From: an alpha proteobacterium L41A
GTDB taxonomy: Bacteria > Pseudomonadota > Alphaproteobacteria > Caulobacterales > Caulobacteraceae
NCBI GenBank assembly: GCA_000335735.1
Contig: AMYY01000011.1
Location: forward strand, 1-64,000
Length of the DNA: 64,000 nt
Direction: 5' to 3'
Below, in pieces: positions 54,714 to 61,106 of this stretch (positions are counted from its first letter, which is position 1; each line of letters begins with the position of its first letter). The notes beneath the pieces were generated by a model. That model was not told where the DNA came from. It saw only the letters and a list, made by a program, of their open reading frames with translations, and did not search any database. Position numbers and translations under genes: made by a program.

Positions 54714-56179
54714 CAGCGACCGCCGCCGTTACGCGCGTTGAAATAATCGCGCGTGACACGCAGGTCTTGGGCGCTGGCGGCCAGCGGCGCTGTCCGTCTC
54801 GCCTCGCCCCGAGCGCTCCCACGATCCTGGGCCGACGCGCCCCGCGCCGGCAGGGGCTGGGGCACGCCATCACGTGTGGTGGTGCTGACGCGGCCGGGAC
54901 TCATCATGCCGCTAAGTTGATCCTGCATCGGGGTGGCCAGCATCAGGCTGGACACGCCCCGACCCTTTTTGGGACCAGTCTCGGCTCCGCTCTGACTGCC
55001 ATCCTCGCCCTGCCCGCCGCCCTGCTCTCGGCTGGACTGGCCCTGATCGCCACGCCGGCTGCGCCCGGGCTGCTGCCCCTCGCCGCTCTGCGATGACCCG
55101 GAACCCTCCTGAGGCGGCTGAGGCCGGCTGGCCGACGGCGCGTTCTGGCGGGCGCCGGCGGACTGTCCGCCCGACGTGCGGGAGGTCGACGCGTCAGCTT
55201 CGTTCTGGGCGCCGGCCGCGCCTTGCGTCTCTTGCGCCTCATCGCGGGGCTGCTCGCCGTCAGAACCCTGAGCCGCGCCGCTGCGCGACGCGGTGGTTCC
55301 CGCTCCGCCCAGACCGCCGCGGCCCGCGCCTTCGCCGCTGGCGGCGGACTGGGACGGCGCCGCCGGACGCGCGGCGGCGCTTTGGGCCGGCGCGGCGCCG
55401 CCGCCGGACGGCGACAGGCGGGCGATCAGGCGCTGAAACGCGGCGATCAATCCAGCCCCGGGCTTGTCCTCACCACTCCGAACGGCGGCGCCCGCGTCAC
55501 GACCTGCTGCTGCAAAGGGGGCCGCTCCAGTCATGAGCGGCGGATTGACCGAGGGATCGTCGGACGCGGCGGCAGCCGACCTTGGCGTCAGGTCGTTTCT
55601 CGCCGAGTTCGCCGCACCGCTGGCGGCGCCCGTTGCGAACTGGGGCATGACGAAGGCGGCGCCGAGGCACAGGAGGCCCGCGACCGGCCAAAGCCAGAGG
55701 CGTGAGCGGCCAAGCCTCAGCGCGCCTGTTTCATCCGCCAGCGGACTGTCCTGCGCCCGAGCCACCCACGGCGCCGCCTCTAGCAGGGCGGCATCATGAA
55801 AGGCGCTCCTGCCATCCAGCCGTGCAAACTCGTCGGACGTCTGCAGACGATCGTTCAACCTTAGACGGTGATCGAGAAGCGCCAAGGCCGCAGTGCGGGA
55901 CCGCGCAGTCGACTGATGCGCTTGGGCATAGGCCAGGCCTATCGCCACCACAGGAGGGACGACGACGGCGATGGCCGTAGCGGTCAAGCTTGGCGCGGCA
56001 AACGGAGCACTCAATACGAGCGCCGCAGGGCCGAGAAGCGAAGCGGGCGCAGCCCAGGCCAGCGCCGTTCCGAAAACCTGACGTCGACCCATGGTCGACA
56101 GGACGTTGCGGCCGCGCGTCTCGAGACGATCGAGGCGACGACGCAACCCATCATCGACGCCCTGGATCATCCGTTCCAT
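54713..56179 (-). CDS. Membrane protein with long Gln/Ser/Gly-rich tail (DUF4175-like, tentative)
   Basis: 488 aa. The N-terminal third has two closely spaced hydrophobic segments (ALAWAAPASLLGPAALVLSA; LTATAIAVVVPPVVAIGLAY) and one more near 178 (LWLWPVAGLLCLGAAFVMPQ). The rest is low complexity: Ala/Pro/Gln, then Gly/Ser/Gln (QEGSGSSQSGEGQQPGRSRR) and a conserved-looking end (VSSLMLATPMQDQLSGMMSP). It resembles in layout the DUF4175-type members of MoxR clusters, but I cannot confirm it. First gene of the tight five-gene operon, divergent from the M16 peptidase gene. Confidence 0.8.
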   Translation of the reverse strand: MERMIQGVDDGLRRRLDRLETRGRNVLSTMGRRQVFGTALAWAAPASLLGPAALVLSAPFAAPSLTATAIAVVVPPVVAIGLAYAQAHQSTARSRTAALALLDHRLRLNDRLQTSDEFARLDGRSAFHDAALLEAAPWVARAQDSPLADETGALRLGRSRLWLWPVAGLLCLGAAFVMPQFATGAASGAANSARNDLTPRSAAAASDDPSVNPPLMTGAAPFAAAGRDAGAAVRSGEDKPGAGLIAAFQRLIARLSPSGGGAAPAQSAAARPAAPSQSAASGEGAGRGGLGGAGTTASRSGAAQGSDGEQPRDEAQETQGAAGAQNEADASTSRTSGGQSAGARQNAPSASRPQPPQEGSGSSQSGEGQQPGRSRRGDQGQSSREQGGGQGEDGSQSGAETGPKKGRGVSSLMLATPMQDQLSGMMSPGRVSTTTRDGVPQPLPARGASAQDRGSARGEARRTAPLAASAQDLRVTRDYFNARNGGGR

Positions 56180-56364
56180 TTCGACCCGCGCAAACTCATC
56201 AGAAGTGTCACATAGGACCGGCAGCTTGCACCAACCTTACAGCCTGTGCGCTAGCGAGGGCCATTTTTCCTTGCGTTCCAAGGGCGAGGCTCTCGGACGT
56301 CAGGCTGGCGCAAGCTTCGTATGTTTGATGGCGGCCACGCGACTTCGGCGTGTGAGGATCGAAC
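56180..56364. promoter_or_regulatory. Divergent promoter region between envelope operon and M16 peptidase
   Basis: 185 bp separating divergent starts, so at least two promoters must lie here. I see no convincing -35/-10 pair or long palindrome on either strand. GAGGATC 8 nt before the TTG at 56365 is the peptidase ribosome-binding site. Confidence 0.45.
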
Positions 56365-59115
56365 TTGAAGACCTTCGGAAAACCCATCGCCGGCGTCGTG
56401 CTGGCCGTCCTTTTGTCCTGCGGCGCCTCGAGCGGGGCGCTGGCCCAGGCGCGCCCCGAACTGGGCCAGGTCCGCATCCCCTACGAGACATTCACCCTGC
56501 CGAACGGCCTGACGACCCTGGTCTACACTGATCACACAGCGCCCACGGTTTTCGTCGGCGTCTGGTACCGGATCGGCTCCAAGGACGAGCCCGTCGGCAA
56601 GACCGGCTTCGCCCATCTGTTCGAACATTTGATGTTCCAGCCGACGGTCAATCGTCCCACCGAATACTTCACGCCGCTGGAAGCCGTTGGAGCCACGGGC
56701 CTGAACGGCAGCACGACCACAGACTACACCAACTACATCCAGACAGTACCCACACACGCCCTAGACCGGGCTCTGTGGATGGAAGCGGACCGCATGGGCC
56801 ATCTGACAGACGGGATGACGCAGGCGCTGCTCGACGAGCAGCGGGCCGTGGTCAAGAACGAGAAGCGCCAGAGCGAACTCGGACCCGGTCGGGCGGCTGA
56901 GGCGCAGTTCCTCAAGAGCTACTACCCTGCCGGACACCCATACGCCCACACGACCATCGGCTCGATGGAAGATCTGGACGCCGCCACCCTTGGCGACGTC
57001 AAGGCCTGGTTCGACGCCAACTACGGCGCCTCCAATGCCGTGCTGGTCCTTGCGGGCGACATCGACGCCGCGACCGCGCGCGAAAAAGTCGCGTTGTATT
57101 TCGGCGGCGTTCGCCAGGGCGAGCCGATCAGCCGACCCGATCGCTGGACGCCGTCGATGCCCGACATCCGGCGCGATATTGTCTACGAGAATATTCCGGC
57201 GGCCGTCATTTCGCGGACCTGGCCGCTCAGCAATGGGTCTCCGCGCGACAACACGCTCTTGCAGCTCGCGGCCCGTGCGATGGCGGCGGGGCGAGGCACG
57301 CCGCTCTACGACGGTCTGGTCGACAAGCTGAAAATCGCCGACGGCGTGTCCGCATCCGTCGGCGAAGGTCAACTGGCCAGCGCCTTCACCCTGTCCGTCG
57401 CCCTTAAGCCTGGCGTGACGCCGCAGGCCGCCGGCGAGGCCATCGATCGCGAACTGGCGGCCTTCTTCGCCGCTGGACCCGACCCGGATCGTCTGGAGCA
57501 GGTCGTGACGGCCACCGACATCTCGCTTCTCAGGACGATGGAAAGCAGCGCGGCGATCGGCAGCTGGCTCGCCAAGGGCGCCGTGACGCACGACGACCCC
57601 GTCTATTTCCTCAAGCAGCGCGAGTGGATCGGCGACGTCGATCCGGACACCTTGGCGCGGCTGACGCAGAGCGTGCTCTCGCGCCCCTATTATGAGCTGA
57701 TCCAGCTTCCAACGCCGGTTCCTGTCGCCGCGCCGTCCAACGTCGCCGACCCCACGCGCATGCCCGACCCGGGCGCGGCGGACACGAAGATCGCGTTCCC
57801 CGCCGTGGACGAGGCGACGCTCGCCAACGGGCTCAAGATCGTTGTGGCCACCCGCCCCAATCTACCCATCGTGAGCGCCAGCCTGCAGTTCTCGACCGGC
57901 GCGCTTGCCGAGGACGCCTATGGACGTGGCACAGCCAGCCGCGCCCTGGCCATGCTGACCAGCGGCTCGCTCCGTTACACCGCCGAACAGCTTCAGCGTG
58001 AGGCGACCAAGGCTGGGGTCAACATCTCCGCCGGCGCTGACAGCCGCCAGAGCACCGTGAGGTGGACCATGCTCGCCGCGCGTCTCGACGACGGCTTCCG
58101 ATTTGTGTCCGACGTGGTGCGACACCCCACCTATCCGCAGACCGAAATCGACAAGGCGCTGGAGCAGGTCGCGCCCCAGTTCGACGCCTATGAGCGCAAT
58201 CCGCTGCAGTCGGCCGGCCCAATCTATTCGCGAGCGATTTGGGGCGAAGACCATCCCCTAGGGCGGATCGGCACGCGCGAAGACGCCAAGGCCGTATCAC
58301 GCGACGATATAAAGGCCTTCCATGATCGCGAACTCGGCCCGAACAACGCCGCTCTGTATCTCGTCGGCGACATCACCCTCGAGCAGGCCAGGACGCTGGC
58401 GCAGTCCTATTTCGGGGACTGGCGACGCATCACTCCGACACCTCTTAGCGAGCGAGGCGCGGCGACTGGCGTCCCTGGCCGCATCATCCTGGTGGACGCC
58501 CCTGGCGCGGCTCAGACGAGCCTGACGGTGGGCGAGCTGACCACGCCGTTCGTCGCCGATCAGGCCGCGGCGGGATCCCTGGCGGACTCCATCCTGGGCG
58601 CCGCTTTCAACAGCCGGCTGAATATGAATCTTCGCGAGGAGAAGGGCTGGAGCTACGGCTTTACTGGCGGCATGGCCGACACGCCCATTGGCCCGCGCAC
58701 CTTCACCGCCTCAGGCACGGTCGAGGCCGACCGGACGGCTGACGCGATGGCGGAGATTCGCAAGGAGATCGCCGCCTATGTCACCGACAGGCCGGCGACC
58801 GTCGAAGAGCTGGAACGGGATCGCACCGCGCGAACGCTCGCCCTCCCCTCGGCCTTTTCGGGCAACGGCGCCTTCCTTGCGGCCATCACCAGCGCGGCGG
58901 CGTATGGCCAGCCCTATGATCGGGCAGCGTCTTCAGGCGCCCGTCTGGCGGCGGTCACACTCGACCAGGTCCAGACCGTCGCCCGGCAAACCTACGATCC
59001 GACGCGCCTGACCTGGGTGGTGGTCGGCGATCTCTCCAAGATCGAGGCTCCCGTCCGCGCGCTCAACTACGGCCCCGTCGAGGTTTGGGACGTCTATGGC
59101 CACAAGGTCCGCTAG
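56365..59115 (+). CDS. M16-family zinc metallopeptidase, periplasmic, two-domain
   Basis: 916 aa with TTG start (GAGG 8 nt upstream) and a signal peptide (IAGVVLAVLLSCGASSGALA). The N-terminal M16 domain has the inverted zinc motif HLFEH in KTGFAHLFEHLMFQ near 78-91 and the downstream Glu in LLDEQRAVVKNEKRQ. The C-terminal half repeats the fold without HxxEH (VDEATLANGLKIVVATRPNL; LNMNLREEKGWSYGFTGGM). Size and layout match periplasmic PqqL/FusC-type clam-shell peptidases that degrade imported or unfolded proteins. It is the only plus-strand gene within the 41.5-64 kb block, inserted between moxR and its presumed partners. Confidence 0.93.
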   Translation: MKTFGKPIAGVVLAVLLSCGASSGALAQARPELGQVRIPYETFTLPNGLTTLVYTDHTAPTVFVGVWYRIGSKDEPVGKTGFAHLFEHLMFQPTVNRPTEYFTPLEAVGATGLNGSTTTDYTNYIQTVPTHALDRALWMEADRMGHLTDGMTQALLDEQRAVVKNEKRQSELGPGRAAEAQFLKSYYPAGHPYAHTTIGSMEDLDAATLGDVKAWFDANYGASNAVLVLAGDIDAATAREKVALYFGGVRQGEPISRPDRWTPSMPDIRRDIVYENIPAAVISRTWPLSNGSPRDNTLLQLAARAMAAGRGTPLYDGLVDKLKIADGVSASVGEGQLASAFTLSVALKPGVTPQAAGEAIDRELAAFFAAGPDPDRLEQVVTATDISLLRTMESSAAIGSWLAKGAVTHDDPVYFLKQREWIGDVDPDTLARLTQSVLSRPYYELIQLPTPVPVAAPSNVADPTRMPDPGAADTKIAFPAVDEATLANGLKIVVATRPNLPIVSASLQFSTGALAEDAYGRGTASRALAMLTSGSLRYTAEQLQREATKAGVNISAGADSRQSTVRWTMLAARLDDGFRFVSDVVRHPTYPQTEIDKALEQVAPQFDAYERNPLQSAGPIYSRAIWGEDHPLGRIGTREDAKAVSRDDIKAFHDRELGPNNAALYLVGDITLEQARTLAQSYFGDWRRITPTPLSERGAATGVPGRIILVDAPGAAQTSLTVGELTTPFVADQAAAGSLADSILGAAFNSRLNMNLREEKGWSYGFTGGMADTPIGPRTFTASGTVEADRTADAMAEIRKEIAAYVTDRPATVEELERDRTARTLALPSAFSGNGAFLAAITSAAAYGQPYDRAASSGARLAAVTLDQVQTVARQTYDPTRLTWVVVGDLSKIEAPVRALNYGPVEVWDVYGHKVR

Positions 59116-59132
59116 CCGGCGGGCCTCATCGT

Positions 59133-59170
59133 AAAAAAGCGCCGCGGGCCAAGCAGGATCCCGCGGCGCC
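59133..59170 (-). terminator. Intrinsic terminator of the MoxR gene
   Basis: GCGCCGCGGG and CCCGCGGCGC form a perfect 10-bp stem with an 11-nt loop; on the minus strand TTTTTT follows. It sits between the convergent ends of the MoxR and M16 genes, so MoxR is not co-transcribed with the DUF58 operon. Confidence 0.9.
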
Positions 59171-59204
59171 CTTAAGCACCCTCTTTGACGACCCAGATTG
59201 GGGA

Positions 59205-60221
59205 CTAGTCCGTCGCGTAGGGGCGCTTCACCTGCGCCAGGACCTCTCCCAGGAGGTCGTCGGCCGAAAGGTTGTTGGCCTGGGCGTGGAAGTTCAGCAC
59301 CAGCCGGTGACGCAGCACCGGCATGACGACAGCGGCGACGTCATTGGTGGAGACGGAGAACCGATCGTCCAAGAGCGCCTGGACCTTGGCGGCCAGCATC
59401 AGGCTCTGCACGCCCCGCGGCGAGGCGCCCAGGGCCACGCTGCGGTTGATGCTGTCGGGCGCATAGTCGCTGCCGGGCTGGGTGCCCATGACCAGACGGA
59501 TGGCGTAGGCCTTGGCGGCCTCGGTGACCGGAACCTGACGGACGACCGCACGCATCTGCTGCAGCGTCTCGGCATTGGTGACCGCGTTTAGAACCACGTC
59601 ATGGCCGCTCGTCGTGCGGTCGATGATGGCGTGATAGTCGGCTTCGGACGGATATCCGACCACCAGCTTGAACAGGAAGCGATCGAGCTGGGCTTCAGGC
59701 AGCGGATAGGTGCCTTCCTGATCCACCGGGTTTTGGGTCGCCATGACGCAGAAAGGCTCGGGCATCTTGATCGTGCGACGACCGACCGTGACCTGGCGTT
59801 CCTGCATCACTTCCAGCAGGGCGGATTGGGTCTTGGGTGTGGCGCGGTTGATCTCGTCGGCCAGAACCAGGTTGGAGACGATCGGTCCCTGCTGGAACGT
59901 CAGTTCATGACCGCCGCCTTCGGTTTCCGTCAGGACCGTGGTGCCGACGATGTCGGCGGGCATCATATCGGGCGTGAACTGGATGCGCGAGAACGGAAGG
60001 TCGATGGCCCGACTGATCGACGAGACCAGCATGGTCTTGCCCAGTCCCGGCACGCCTTCCAGCAGGACGTGGCCGCCCGCCATCAAGGCCGTCAGAACGC
60101 CATCGACCACATCGGCCTGACCCACGATCATCCGACCGACCTCGGCGCGAATCTTGATGAAGGTTTCCTTGAACGCGGCCGCGCTCTGGCGGGCCAGCTC
60201 TACGTCGTCAGTCGAAACCAT
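59205..60221 (-). CDS. MoxR family AAA+ ATPase
   Basis: 338 aa from the ATG at 60221. Walker A LLEGVPGLGKTMLVSSISRA near 54-73, Walker B LVLADEINRATPKTQSALLE near 116-135, sensor 1 CVMATQNPVDQEGTYPLPEA near 155-174, C-terminal lid with SVALGASPRGVQSLMLAAKV. This is the classical MoxR subgroup that associates with DUF58 and vWA proteins as a chaperone. Those partner genes are 4.5 kb downstream, beyond the M16 gene. The response regulator gene ends 90 bp upstream on the same strand. Confidence 0.95.
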   Translation of the reverse strand: MVSTDDVELARQSAAAFKETFIKIRAEVGRMIVGQADVVDGVLTALMAGGHVLLEGVPGLGKTMLVSSISRAIDLPFSRIQFTPDMMPADIVGTTVLTETEGGGHELTFQQGPIVSNLVLADEINRATPKTQSALLEVMQERQVTVGRRTIKMPEPFCVMATQNPVDQEGTYPLPEAQLDRFLFKLVVGYPSEADYHAIIDRTTSGHDVVLNAVTNAETLQQMRAVVRQVPVTEAAKAYAIRLVMGTQPGSDYAPDSINRSVALGASPRGVQSLMLAAKVQALLDDRFSVSTNDVAAVVMPVLRHRLVLNFHAQANNLSADDLLGEVLAQVKRPYATD

Positions 60222-60311
60222 TGAAAACCCGCACACTTAGATCCAGTCAAACAGGGTATGGCATAGAAGGCTTGCACCAGTCTGGCAGGCCTTTCGAAAG
60301 CCGAAGCAGCG

Positions 60312-60986
60312 TCAGCCCTCCGCCGCCAGACAATAGCCGAGACCGCGGACCGCCTGGATGCGCACCTTGTCCGTGCGCCGCGCCAGATTGGTCCTTAGCC
60401 GTGAAATCTGCGACTCGAGCGAGTTGGCGTTGACGACCTTGTCGTATCCATAGACCCGCGCCTCCAGCGTCTCGCGCTGGATCACCGCGCCGGGCCGCGC
60501 CATTAACGCTTCCAGCACCAGCGCCTCGGTTCGGCGCAGGGTCAAAGGCGCCTCGTCGATGAAGAAGACCCCGCTTTCCAGATCGTGCATCAATGGTCCG
60601 AACTGACGAGTCTCACGACGCGCCTCAAGCGAACGACGGAGGGCGATGCGAATTCGCGCCAGAAGTTCACGCGGTTCGAACGGTTTGGCGATGTAGTCGT
60701 CGGCGCCGGACTCAAGGCCTTCGACACGATTATCCGGCGCGGCCATGGCCGTGAGGATGATATAGCGCTGACGACGATTGCGATGCGCCGAATAGGCGAT
60801 CAGGGAAACCCCGTCGCCATCCGGCAATCCTCGATCCAGCAGCACAAGGTCGAAGTCATTCGCGTCGACGGCCGTCCTTGCGATCGCGAGAGAGGGCGCG
60901 ACATCGACGACGAAGCCCTGTCTTTCCAGGTAGACGACAAGCGTTTCCGCAACGTCGACGTCGTCCTCCACCAGCAACAGACGCAC
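60312..60986 (-). CDS. OmpR/PhoB-family response regulator
   Basis: 224 aa from the GTG at 60986, preceded by AAGGGAGG at good spacing; a longer frame starting further upstream is less likely. The receiver domain begins RLLLVEDDVDVAETLVVYLE, phosphoacceptor Asp in LVLLDRGLPDGDGVSLI (about 51), conserved Thr/Lys in IILTAMAAPDN and IAKPFEPRELLARI. The C-terminal winged helix includes LTLRRTEALVLEALMARPG and RIQAVRGLGYCLA. The likely partner is the histidine kinase 16 kb away at the other end of the cluster, as no kinase is adjacent. Confidence 0.93.
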   Translation of the reverse strand: MRLLLVEDDVDVAETLVVYLERQGFVVDVAPSLAIARTAVDANDFDLVLLDRGLPDGDGVSLIAYSAHRNRRQRYIILTAMAAPDNRVEGLESGADDYIAKPFEPRELLARIRIALRRSLEARRETRQFGPLMHDLESGVFFIDEAPLTLRRTEALVLEALMARPGAVIQRETLEARVYGYDKVVNANSLESQISRLRTNLARRTDKVRIQAVRGLGYCLAAEG

Positions 60987-61075
60987 CTCCGACCTCCCTT
61001 CAGACGCTCCAATCCGTATTGGCCGGATATGAAGCATTTCGCCTTCTAACGAGCAGGCAGGCCGTCGGCCCAGAG

Positions 61076-61105
61076 GCAGGGCGCGCTGGTGCGCGCCCTG
61101 CTTTT
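61076..61105. terminator. Strong hairpin at the end of the TonB-dependent receptor gene
   Basis: GCAGGGCGCGC-TGGT-GCGCGCCCTGC: perfect 11-bp stem and tetraloop, 2 nt after the receptor stop. The T-run is on the plus strand, so on the receptor's strand it is a GC hairpin without U-tract; it may still reduce read-through into the response regulator. Confidence 0.6.
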
Positions 61106-61106
61106 G

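Noticed and set aside
54960-55400. Low-complexity Gln/Ser/Gly-coding stretch considered as a foreign or repeat element
   Set aside because: It is in frame within the membrane protein gene, has the same GC level as its neighbours and no terminal repeats or transposase.
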